Origin: Thioclava sediminum
GTDB taxonomy: Bacteria; Pseudomonadota; Alphaproteobacteria; Rhodobacterales; Rhodobacteraceae
Direction of reading: 5' to 3'
Assembly (NCBI RefSeq): GCF_002020355.1
Contig: NZ_MPZV01000001.1
Span: forward strand, 1,538,918 to 1,602,917
DNA: 64,000 bases
Shown here: positions 18,562 through 26,500 of the stretch, one piece after another
How the letters are laid out: every line of letters starts with the position of its first letter
How positions within the stretch are numbered: the stretch's first letter is position 1
The notes under the pieces: model-generated
The model's database searches: none
The model's input: the letters and a program-made list of their open reading frames with translations, nothing else
Told to the model about the DNA's origin: nothing
Made by a program: the position numbers and the translations under genes

Positions 18562-19086
18562 TTACAGCGGCATTCCATAGTCCTTGGCGATCGCCCAGAT
18601 CTCTGCATTGATCGCCTGCATTTCCACAAGCGCGGCTTCCAACTCGGCAAGCGTCGCGCGGTCCAGAACGCTTTCCTCTCCAATCCTCAGACTGGTCTTG
18701 CGATCCGCGATCCGCATCTGGATTGCGCGCACCGGCCCTCCGCCCTCGTCGAAGGCGTAGAGGCAATGGTTGAAATGATTACGCAGCCCCGAGACCTTCT
18801 TCATCCGCGCGGACACCGCCAGCACCCGTTCGCAGGCCTTCGGCGCACAGGGGCAGTCGTCGCGCTTGGCCAGCCGATCCACCAGATCGAGCCGCGCCCG
18901 CGTCGTGTTCAGCGTCAAATGGATAATCGTCGCGACGCCCTTGTCGGTCCCGGCGAGCCCCGCGATCAGATGGATCAGCAGGCTCTCGGTATTGGTCCAC
19001 GCGTAGTTGATGCGCCCGATCTGCATCAGGAACTGATCGAAATCCGGCGGGCGCATCTCCGTCGGCGTGGGCGGATCTTTAGGCAC
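18562..19086 (-). CDS. Hypothetical helical protein coupled to LuxR-type regulator
   Basis: A 174-residue predicted soluble, mostly helical protein. The first 12 residues are Pro-rich. The middle holds IGRINYAWTNTESLLIHLIA, a short KRDDCPCAPKACERVLAV segment with three cysteines, and RNHFNHCLYAFDEGG. No signal peptide or membrane segment was seen and the family was not recognised. The ATG lies eight bases inside the end of the upstream LuxR-type gene, so both are made from one message. That ties it to regulation of the surface/secretion locus across the 638-bp gap, but its job is unknown. Confidence 0.6.
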   Translation of the reverse strand: MPKDPPTPTEMRPPDFDQFLMQIGRINYAWTNTESLLIHLIAGLAGTDKGVATIIHLTLNTTRARLDLVDRLAKRDDCPCAPKACERVLAVSARMKKVSGLRNHFNHCLYAFDEGGGPVRAIQMRIADRKTSLRIGEESVLDRATLAELEAALVEMQAINAEIWAIAKDYGMPL

Positions 19087-19834
19087 TTCGGTTTCGGTGA
19101 TACCAGATCGCCGCCTCGGTGCGGTTGGTGACGCCGAGCTTCCCGATGATGCGGTGGATATGCAGCTTCACCGTATGTTCGGAGAGGTTCAGCTGCCCCG
19201 CGATGATCTTGTTCGGCTGCCCCGAGGCAAGCATCTCGAGCACCTCGGTTTCGCGCGGCGTCAGCCCCGATACGTCGATCGCATGCGACGCGTTGGCTGC
19301 AGCCGATCCGTTCAGCGCCGAGATCGGTGGATCTGCCGGACGGCAGCGCAGAAGCGCGGGCGGGATATAGTGCCCCCCCGAGACGATCATCCGCAGGATT
19401 AAGAGCCACGTCGTCAGATTGACGTTCATCGGCAGCAGACTGATGTGATGGGACAGAACCGCAGCGCTATGGCGCGTCATCAAATCTTGCGCATAGGCCT
19501 CGTCTTCGATCGCGACGATCAGCTTCACGCGCGACAGAAGCGGCTCACGTCGTTCGGCCAGCGCGACAAGACCATCAGCGTGGTCCTCATCGACGATAAG
19601 GGAACATAGCGCACCGTGATCCTCGATCCAACCGTCGGACCGCAACGCCTCGAGCAACGTTTCGAAATCATCCAGACGCAGACATGTCGCCGGTGCCACC
19701 TCGGCATCGACGGTTCTCAATACGGTATCGGAAAAAATCTGCGACGCGCCCAGAAAACAGATCGCAGCATCCTGTTTGCGGCAAGACGGCATTACACGTT
19801 TCCCCGCGGGTTCACTCTTATACAACGCATTCAT
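19079..19834 (-). CDS. LuxR/CsgD-like transcriptional regulator
   Basis: A 251-residue regulator. Residues 20-150 form a receiver-like alpha/beta region that lacks a clear phospho-acceptor motif. The C-terminal LuxR helix-turn-helix spans about residues 190-245 (LTPRETEVLEMLASGQPNK, then LSEHTVKLHIHRIIGKLG). The layout, a degenerate receiver plus LuxR HTH divergent from surface-protein genes, recalls CsgD-type biofilm regulators; the parallel is inference. It is followed by an overlapping hypothetical gene and probably acts on the intergenic operators at 19945-19979. Confidence 0.85.
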   Translation of the reverse strand: MNALYKSEPAGKRVMPSCRKQDAAICFLGASQIFSDTVLRTVDAEVAPATCLRLDDFETLLEALRSDGWIEDHGALCSLIVDEDHADGLVALAERREPLLSRVKLIVAIEDEAYAQDLMTRHSAAVLSHHISLLPMNVNLTTWLLILRMIVSGGHYIPPALLRCRPADPPISALNGSAAANASHAIDVSGLTPRETEVLEMLASGQPNKIIAGQLNLSEHTVKLHIHRIIGKLGVTNRTEAAIWYHRNRSA

Positions 19835-20472
19835 GGCGGCCCCCTCCTCCTACCCTGAACTCAATATGCGGACGGTTAACCCCACGTCATACCGCCCGCA
19901 TCAACCATATCACGGACCAGTGAGATCAGCGTTACCCGAAGTGTTTACCCGATGGTAAGGATTCTCTTACGTAGCGTAATCTTACTCGAATCGGCGCGCG
20001 AGTGGTGGGATTTCTGCGCTGCGGCACTTACTGGCGCGCTCAAGTGGTAGCGCGCATTGGCTTCGCCACTAGACCTTGTCCCAATTTCTGCATTTGCAAC
20101 GGCTTTGTGAACATCACCGCGTTCCTCCGGGATTCCGCAGCCCTCTGCGCGCGGAATTTTAGAAAATGGATGCGTTTCAGGCGGTTAATAAGATGCCCCG
20201 ACCGGCTAGACCCATTTGCTAGCTAGGTCCTCAGGATCACGGGGCGCAGGATGTTGGTGTCGCAGCTGGGGGCTGTGACTCGTCTGTTTCCACACTCCGC
20301 CCGGAAAGGGTGACCCACCTGCGAATCGCTCGATTCGGGGATCGGGATCGGGGTGCCGAGCGGTTGGGGAAGCGGACATTCACCGGGGCGAAAGCCCTTA
20401 ATCACGAAGGTCCGACCATATCCGTTTTAGACAGAGTGACGGATCCCGGACCGATCAACTGGGAGTAAGAAA
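19835..20472. promoter_or_regulatory. 638-bp divergent regulatory gap
   Basis: No coding frame in this stretch is convincing. It separates the LuxR-type regulator from the Gly-rich protein gene. The half next to the regulator is visibly AT-richer than the surrounding genes and carries clustered TTAC half-sites. The half next to the Gly-rich gene holds a palindrome CGAATCG-CT-CGATTCG at 20322-20337 and ends in the GGGAG ribosome site. It could include a long 5' leader; no known riboswitch was recognised. Confidence 0.6.
19945..19979. promoter_or_regulatory. Paired palindromes, candidate operator for the LuxR-type regulator
   Basis: TTACC-CGAT-GGTAA (19945-19958) and TTACG-TAG-CGTAA (19967-19979) are perfect inverted repeats whose centres are about 21 bases apart, roughly two helical turns. 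Another TTACCCGA half-site lies at 19932-19939. They sit about 110-145 bases upstream of the regulator start and about 500 bases from the Gly-rich gene. Binding by the neighbouring regulator is inferred. Confidence 0.45.
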
Positions 20473-21912
20473 ATGGGAAGCTTTAAGAACAACTGGTTCG
20501 ACCCGAGCATCCAGGTTCAGGGTCAAAATCAGGGCCAGACCGAAGCTCAGGGCCAGGCGCAGGCCGAAATGCAGGGTCAGGGCCAGGGCCAGGGCCAGTA
20601 TCAGCACTCGACCACCGAGAACAGCAGCGACTCCGGTTCGCTGGCGGGATCGGGCGCTGGCAGCCTTGCGGGTTCGGGCGCGATGTCGGGAGCAGGTGCC
20701 GGTGCGCATGCGGGCTCCGGCTCGAACAGCGATTCCGGCTCGCATAGCGGTTCGCATGCAGGGGCTGGCGCTCATAGCTCCAGCGACAACACGAATATGA
20801 ACGGCAACGGCAACCTCAACGCCAATGCGAACCTCAACGCCAACCTGACTGCGGTCGATGTTCAGGTCGGTCTGAACCTCGACGGCTACGAGCCGTCCGA
20901 TGACGACTTTGCCGATTTCGATCTGAGCGGATCTTCGAGCATCGGCGATGTTCTGATGGCCGATGGCAACATGAACTACGCCTATGATCCCGGCGATGAC
21001 ATGAACTTTACCGACGTGCTCAACGGCACGGGTAACGACAACATGCTCATCAACGCGCAGTCGAACAGCCTGAACGACAACGACACGCTGAGCAATCCGA
21101 GCGTTTCCAACCACTCGACTTTCCAGGTCGACGCCACGATCAAGGACAATTCGGCAGAGGCGGATGACGGGATCGACGCGGCCTCCGAAGGCGGCGACGG
21201 TGCCGAAAATGTCGGCTCGACCGGTGGCGCTGCACTTGCCGGTGGCGGTATCGCCCTGTCGGGCGGCGGCGTGTCGATCGCGGCCTCGGACACCGAGGGT
21301 GAAGGCGATGACGGCGGTGACGGTGGCGCAGGCTTCGGTCTCGGCGTCGGGCTGGGTGTGGGCGCCTCGGGTGCCGCAGCGCAAGACGGCGGCGCCGGTG
21401 CGATCGCTGGCGGCGGCGACACGGGCAGCCTGGACATCCTTCCGATCATTTCGCCGGAACTGGCGACGGGCGGCGATGCCGGTGCGATGGAGTTCGGCGG
21501 CGCGACCGCAGGCTCGATGGGTGTCGGCCATGGTATGGGCCTCGGCGCCGGTGAAGGCGGCAACGGCGGTGCTGGCGGCGACGGCTACGGCTGGTCCTCG
21601 ACCGGTTCGCACGCCTCGGGCGGCGGTTCCTGGGCGACGGGCGGCTACGCTGGCGGCGGTAACGGCGGTGGCGACGTCACCGCAGGCGGCGGCGGCAATG
21701 GCGGCAGCCTCGGCAACTGGGGTTCGGGCAATGGCGATGATGGTATCGTCACCGGCCAGTCCTACGCCGATGCGAGCGGTGCAATCGACACCACCGCGTT
21801 CAACCAGTCGATCGTGATGGGTGCGAACATCCTCGGCAACGCCGTCGATACCACCGTGGTCGGTGGCTCGCTGTCCTCGACCTATATCGGCGACGACGAC
21901 ACCACGGCCTAA
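20473..21912 (+). CDS. Low-complexity Gly/Gln/Ser/Asn-rich protein, candidate type I secretion substrate
   Basis: A 479-residue protein of striking composition and no recognised family. After MGSFKNNWFDPSI, residues 15-45 are Q-x-Q/G-Q repeats. Residues 55-105 are Ser/Gly/Ala/His-rich, 108-125 are Asn-rich (NLNANANLNANL), and 135-195 are acidic. From about residue 235 it is Gly-rich. There is no Sec signal peptide, as expected for a type I secreted protein. One RTX-like run (NGTGNDNML) is at about residue 187. It shares a Q-x-N-x-L-x-D-x-D motif (Q196) and a C-terminal NILGNAVDTTVVGG element with the next gene. A GGGAG ribosome site precedes the ATG. An exporter is encoded two genes downstream. 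Confidence 0.75.
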   Translation: MGSFKNNWFDPSIQVQGQNQGQTEAQGQAQAEMQGQGQGQGQYQHSTTENSSDSGSLAGSGAGSLAGSGAMSGAGAGAHAGSGSNSDSGSHSGSHAGAGAHSSSDNTNMNGNGNLNANANLNANLTAVDVQVGLNLDGYEPSDDDFADFDLSGSSSIGDVLMADGNMNYAYDPGDDMNFTDVLNGTGNDNMLINAQSNSLNDNDTLSNPSVSNHSTFQVDATIKDNSAEADDGIDAASEGGDGAENVGSTGGAALAGGGIALSGGGVSIAASDTEGEGDDGGDGGAGFGLGVGLGVGASGAAAQDGGAGAIAGGGDTGSLDILPIISPELATGGDAGAMEFGGATAGSMGVGHGMGLGAGEGGNGGAGGDGYGWSSTGSHASGGGSWATGGYAGGGNGGGDVTAGGGGNGGSLGNWGSGNGDDGIVTGQSYADASGAIDTTAFNQSIVMGANILGNAVDTTVVGGSLSSTYIGDDDTTA

Positions 21913-21920
21913 TAGCTCAA

Positions 21921-21949
21921 GCGGCGCGCCTCTCCCGGAGGCGCGCCGC
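21921..21949 (+). terminator. Very stable GC hairpin between the two candidate substrate genes
   Basis: A twelve-base-pair perfect stem (21921-21932 with 21938-21949, GCGGCGCGCCTC arm) with loop TCCCG, nine bases after the stop. No U-run follows, so it is more likely a partial terminator or 3'-end stabiliser than a full stop. Confidence 0.55.
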
Positions 21950-22087
21950 ATCTCGTTCCCGGCGTTTCACATCGCATCACGCCCGGACCTGACCTCGGCG
22001 GCGTTCGCCCGCCCGATGCGATGAACCGACAGTCTGACGACCCGCATCCAAGCGCGGGTCTCCAGCGTCATGAAGGGGGGAAGTAAG

Positions 22088-24382
22088 ATGCTTGACCGGC
22101 AGACCGAAATCATCGCCCATTTCATCGGTGCCTTCAATCAGACGACCGAGACCTATGTCGCCCGACAGGAATACGACGCTTTCCGCGCGCTGCAGGCCTC
22201 CACGCCTGCTCCGGGGGTTTTGCTCTCCGTCACCGTCAACGTCGACTCGAATTACCTGCTCGGAGATTTCGATCCGTCGCTGCAGCTGAGACTGCCACTG
22301 GCGCCGCCGCCCGGCGCGCCCTGGCTGCCCTTCGTCGACGATTACCAGTTGCGCGACATCGCACCGCCCGGGTTACCGCCCGGCCAGTTCGCGATCCCGC
22401 CCTATGATTTTCCGCCAGTTCCGGTGCCGTTTCAGGTGTTCCTCGGAATGGCCCCGCCCTCGTCGGTGCTCCACATCACCTCGCAGATCAACACGCTGAA
22501 CGATCATGACGTGCTCTACGACAAGCCCTTCATGATGCCGGCGGAGCTGATGGACGAATACGGCCCTGAAGCCTCCGCGTCGAAGCTGATGGCGCTGGCC
22601 GATTATGCCGATGCGCTGACGGTGAGCACCGCGCCTGTGGGCACGACCATCGAAGCGCAGACAGAGACGCTGATGGCCCAGATCGACGCGCTCGATCCCG
22701 AGGCCGTGCCCGGCGGCGCAACGGCTGCGATGTTCCGCAGCGAGACGATCTTCGCCGCGCCCACCGACACCGATGTGGAAGACGAAGCAGGAGCGGGCGC
22801 TTCCGATCCTGAAACCATGACCGAGCTGGAAAACGAAAGCCTCGAGGGCGGTGAAGCGGAGGCCTCCTCCCCCCTTCCGCCCGCCTTCTCCGGCCAAGTG
22901 GTGTTCGACGGGCAGCTCATGGACGAGATGCCCGAGACGCTGACGCTGCGGCTGGAAGCGCGCGATCCGTCTGAGGACGAGGACGCACCGTTTGGCGAAG
23001 GTGTGGTCGAGGTCGAGATCGACGGGATCGGCGGCGAAGACGGTGCGGCCGGGCTGGTCCAAAGCCCCGACATGCCCGTTGATCCGGCTGGCTTGGCGCT
23101 GGAAATCGTGCAGAGCCTGAGCACCGGCAACAACCTTCTGCTGAACCAGTCGCAGGCGGTGCATGACTGGCTCGATGCGCCGGTCATCGCAGTGGGCGGC
23201 TCTATGACCTCGCTCTCGGTGATCTCGCAGGTCAACGTGCTGCGCGACGTGGATATGAAGCTCGGACTGGGCCATCACGGCACCGGAAACAGCGCTGGCG
23301 GGAACGGCCTCGGAAACGCGGGGGGCTATGACCCGCTCGCCTCACAGGCTCACAACGTCGCAGTCTACACCCAAGAGGCCAATCCCGCGAACTTCCTCAA
23401 TCTCGTCATGCCTGCTGGCAGCAGCCTGATCGCAATGACGGCAATTCGCGGCGACCTGATCATCGATAACCATACGACTCAGGTGAACGCGGTCTCCGAC
23501 GGGGATCTGGTGAGCTTCGAATTCGGCTCCTATTCCGCCGAGATCGTGATGGGCGACAACTCGACCGTCAACTTGCAGCTGTTGCTGGAAATCGGTTCGC
23601 AGTTCGATCTGATCATGATCGGCGGCAACATGTACGAGATCGCGCAGCTCGAGCAGATCAACGTGCTGCTCGACGACGATCTGGTGATGAGCGGATCTGG
23701 CGGCGTCGGGCATGGCGGCGCGGGCCATGTGTCGAGCGAGGATAACTTGCTGTGGAACGAGGCGCATCTGACCAAGGTGGGCATCGACCAGTACATGGAG
23801 ATGGACGCGCAATATCAGAGCGTCCTCGATCAGCTTGCCAAGATTTACGGCGGCCTCGGTCCGAACGCGGGCGAAGACGGTTCGATGCCTCCGGGCGCGG
23901 CCTTCGACGCGGTCGAAGGGCTTCTGGGCGATGAGCTTCTGGGCGGCCAGATGGCGCTGCGGGTGCTCTATATCGAGGGCGACCTCGTCATCCGGGACAA
24001 CTTCACCCAGATCAACATTCTCGATGACGCCGACCTGATTTCGATCGACGGGCCGGGCGAGTTCGGCGTCGAGGCTGGCGGCAACACGCTTGGCAATGTC
24101 GCGTCGCTGACCGTCGCGGGCGTCGACAGCACGATCATGGCCGCCGATGGCGTCTATTCCGACGCGGTGATCTGGCAGGCGGGCATGATGGATGACGGGA
24201 GCGGTGATCCTCTGGGTCCGACGAGTTCCAGCGAAGGGGCGCTCGCCTCGGAGGCGGTCGCCTTCCTCGCGGACGGGATGATCGAGAACACGCCGAATTA
24301 CGACGATGAGGAATTCCAGGTGCATCCGGGCTCCCACGGGGGAAGCGGGTCGCTCGATGCATTGCACACGGTTCTGGCCTGA
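22088..24382 (+). CDS. Large motif-repeat protein, candidate exported surface protein
   Basis: A 764-residue protein without Sec signal peptide or recognised family. A motif Q-[IV]-N-x-[LV]-x-D-x-D appears five times (Q133, Q381, Q465, Q523, Q641), for example SQINTLNDHDV and TQINILDDADL. The last three sit in beta-strand-like blocks (RGDLIIDNHTTQVNAVSDGD). A second element, N-x-L-x-N as in GNTLGNVASLTVAGVD, recurs and matches the upstream protein. Residues about 220-275 are acidic. The ATG at 22088 was chosen because GAAGGGGGG lies at the right distance; an ATG six codons upstream overlaps that site. The type I exporter genes follow directly. Secretion or surface assembly is inferred. Confidence 0.75.
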   Translation: MLDRQTEIIAHFIGAFNQTTETYVARQEYDAFRALQASTPAPGVLLSVTVNVDSNYLLGDFDPSLQLRLPLAPPPGAPWLPFVDDYQLRDIAPPGLPPGQFAIPPYDFPPVPVPFQVFLGMAPPSSVLHITSQINTLNDHDVLYDKPFMMPAELMDEYGPEASASKLMALADYADALTVSTAPVGTTIEAQTETLMAQIDALDPEAVPGGATAAMFRSETIFAAPTDTDVEDEAGAGASDPETMTELENESLEGGEAEASSPLPPAFSGQVVFDGQLMDEMPETLTLRLEARDPSEDEDAPFGEGVVEVEIDGIGGEDGAAGLVQSPDMPVDPAGLALEIVQSLSTGNNLLLNQSQAVHDWLDAPVIAVGGSMTSLSVISQVNVLRDVDMKLGLGHHGTGNSAGGNGLGNAGGYDPLASQAHNVAVYTQEANPANFLNLVMPAGSSLIAMTAIRGDLIIDNHTTQVNAVSDGDLVSFEFGSYSAEIVMGDNSTVNLQLLLEIGSQFDLIMIGGNMYEIAQLEQINVLLDDDLVMSGSGGVGHGGAGHVSSEDNLLWNEAHLTKVGIDQYMEMDAQYQSVLDQLAKIYGGLGPNAGEDGSMPPGAAFDAVEGLLGDELLGGQMALRVLYIEGDLVIRDNFTQINILDDADLISIDGPGEFGVEAGGNTLGNVASLTVAGVDSTIMAADGVYSDAVIWQAGMMDDGSGDPLGPTSSSEGALASEAVAFLADGMIENTPNYDDEEFQVHPGSHGGSGSLDALHTVLA

Positions 24383-24418
24383 CGGGGGCGCGGAACTACA
24401 CATACTAGGGGAACTTCG

Positions 24419-26500
24419 ATGAAAGACAGGACTGACGACGCCGCCGGGGGGCAGGCGCACCGCCAAGATGGTCATGACGCGATGGCTCAGAACGAGGACC
24501 GGCCAGAGGTCGATCCGACAGACAAACGGCAGGCGGAAGCCACCACGGGAGACGGTCCCGAGGCGGAGACGCAAGCCGAAGAGACCGGCGCGGAGGGGAC
24601 TGTCGAAACAGTCGCCGCCCGGACGGAGGGTGGTGCTGACACCCAAAAGGAGGCGGGTCGTGTCCCCGCGCAAAATGCCTCCGGCTCCCCACCGGCGCCA
24701 CCCTCCACTCCAACCTTTCACAAGCGCCTCGGTCCGGTGGATTTCACCCGCACGCTGCATGACATGAAGAAGCGCCTGCGCGCGAACATTGCCTTCGTTG
24801 CTTTGATGACCTGCGCCACGAACATCTTGATCCTCGCGGTGCCGATCTACCTGTTCCAGATTTCCGACCGGGTCTTCACCTCGCGCTCGACCGATACGCT
24901 GGTGATGCTGACCATCGTGATCGTTGGGGCGATCGTGGTGCAGACGCTGCTCGACGCAGTGCGCAGGTTGGTGCTGATGCGCTCGGCGGTGGATGTGGCT
25001 GCCCGTCTGGGCGCGCCGGTTCTGTCGGCGGCGGCGCAGGCCTCGCTGCATTCCAACGGGCGCGAATATCAGGTTCTGGGCGATCTCAACGCGCTGCGGA
25101 GCTTCCTCGTATCTGGCACGCTTCTGTCCTTTCTGGACGTGCCCTTCACACCGATCTTCGTGCTCGCGGTTTTCCTGATCCACCCGCATCTCGGCACGAT
25201 CGTGGTGATCACCGCGCTGATCCTGATGGTCTTCGCCTGGATCAACCAGAAGATCACCTCGGAAGGCTTCCGCCGCGCCAATATCGCGCAGACCAAGGCG
25301 AACCTTCATCTCGAGTCGATGTCGCGCAACAGCCAGATCATCAACGCGATGGCGATGATCCCCGAGGCCGTGTCGATCTGGGGCCGCGATACCGCCGCCT
25401 CGCTGCGCGCACAGACCGAGGCGCAGGACCGCAACGTCTTCACCGCCTCCGCCTCGCGGATGTTCCGCCTGTTCACCCAGATCGGGATGCTCGGCTGGGG
25501 CGCCTATCTCGCGCTCGACGGGCAGATCACCGGCGGTATGGTGATCGCCGCCTCGATCGTGGCGGGCCGCGCGCTCGCGCCGATCGAAGGGGCAATCGAG
25601 GGCTGGAACTCGTTTCTGCTGGCACGCGGCGCCTATGACCGCGTCGGCCAGCTTCTGGCTTCGGCCAAGACCCGTAACGACAAACTGCGCCTGCCCAAGG
25701 TCGAGGGGCGGCTCGATATCGAGCGTCTCCTCTATGTCCCGCAGGGCACCAAACATGTCGTACTCAACGCGCTGACCTTCTCGCTCGCGCCGGGCGATCA
25801 GCTGGCGATCATCGGCAATTCGGGCGCGGGCAAGACGACGCTCGGCAAGATGCTGGTGGGATCGGTTCTGCCGACCTCGGGGGCTGTGCGGCTGGATCTG
25901 ATGGACATCCGCAACTGGGACCCGCGGCAATTCGGGGAATGCATCGGCTATCTGCCGCAGGACGTGCAGCTGTTCCCGGGCACGATCAAGCAGAACATCG
26001 CCCGGATGCGCGAGGATGCGAGCGACGCCGCAATCCACCGCGCCGCCGCGCTCGCCGATGTGCATGAGATGATCGCCTCGCTGCCGCAGGGCTACGAGAC
26101 GGTCGTGGCCTCGGATGGCTCGCCGCTCTCGGGCGGACAGAAACAGCGGATCGGTCTGGCGCGTGCCTTCTTCGGCGATCCGAAATTCGTGGTGCTGGAC
26201 GAGCCGAACTCGAACCTCGACACCCAAGGCGATGCGGCTCTCGTGCGCGCGCTCGGCCATGCGAAGGCGAACGGGATCACGGTGGTCGTGGTCACGCAAA
26301 AACCCTCGCTGCTCAGCGCGGTCGACAAGATCATGCTGCTCAATGACGGCAATATAGCGATGTTCGGCTGGCGCGATCAGATGCTGGCGGAACTGGAGCG
26401 GCGCAAGCAGGCCAAGACTCAACAGGTCCAGCAACAGCGCGCAGCGGCCCAACCCGCCACCACCGCCGCCAACGCACCCATGCAAGGAGCGCCGGCATGA
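24419..26500 (+). CDS. Type I secretion system permease/ATPase (PrtD-like)
   Basis: A 693-residue inner-membrane ABC exporter. Residues 1-105 are an unusual acidic, Pro/Ala/Thr/Glu-rich extension that is probably disordered. The membrane domain follows (about 110-400, beginning FTRTLHDMKKRLRANIAF), with no C39 peptidase domain. The ATPase has Walker A GNSGAGKTT (about 469), a Q-loop GYLPQDVQLF, signature LSGGQKQRIGLARA and Walker B FVVLDEPNSNLD. PrtD/RaxB-like proteins pair with an HlyD protein and an outer-membrane TolC to export unfolded substrates in one step. It overlaps the HlyD gene by four bases and follows the two candidate substrates. No TolC gene is nearby. Confidence 0.92.
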   Translation: MKDRTDDAAGGQAHRQDGHDAMAQNEDRPEVDPTDKRQAEATTGDGPEAETQAEETGAEGTVETVAARTEGGADTQKEAGRVPAQNASGSPPAPPSTPTFHKRLGPVDFTRTLHDMKKRLRANIAFVALMTCATNILILAVPIYLFQISDRVFTSRSTDTLVMLTIVIVGAIVVQTLLDAVRRLVLMRSAVDVAARLGAPVLSAAAQASLHSNGREYQVLGDLNALRSFLVSGTLLSFLDVPFTPIFVLAVFLIHPHLGTIVVITALILMVFAWINQKITSEGFRRANIAQTKANLHLESMSRNSQIINAMAMIPEAVSIWGRDTAASLRAQTEAQDRNVFTASASRMFRLFTQIGMLGWGAYLALDGQITGGMVIAASIVAGRALAPIEGAIEGWNSFLLARGAYDRVGQLLASAKTRNDKLRLPKVEGRLDIERLLYVPQGTKHVVLNALTFSLAPGDQLAIIGNSGAGKTTLGKMLVGSVLPTSGAVRLDLMDIRNWDPRQFGECIGYLPQDVQLFPGTIKQNIARMREDASDAAIHRAAALADVHEMIASLPQGYETVVASDGSPLSGGQKQRIGLARAFFGDPKFVVLDEPNSNLDTQGDAALVRALGHAKANGITVVVVTQKPSLLSAVDKIMLLNDGNIAMFGWRDQMLAELERRKQAKTQQVQQQRAAAQPATTAANAPMQGAPA

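Noticed and set aside
20160..20470. A known riboswitch in the leader of the Gly-rich gene
   Set aside because: Small hairpins are present, but no recognisable cobalamin, SAM, TPP or cyclic-di-GMP core could be identified by eye.
20473..21912. Classical RTX toxin or curli-type assignment for the Gly-rich protein
   Set aside because: Only one RTX-like run (NGTGNDNML) was seen, with no array of nine-residue repeats, and the curlin repeat pattern was not found. The protein is described by composition instead.
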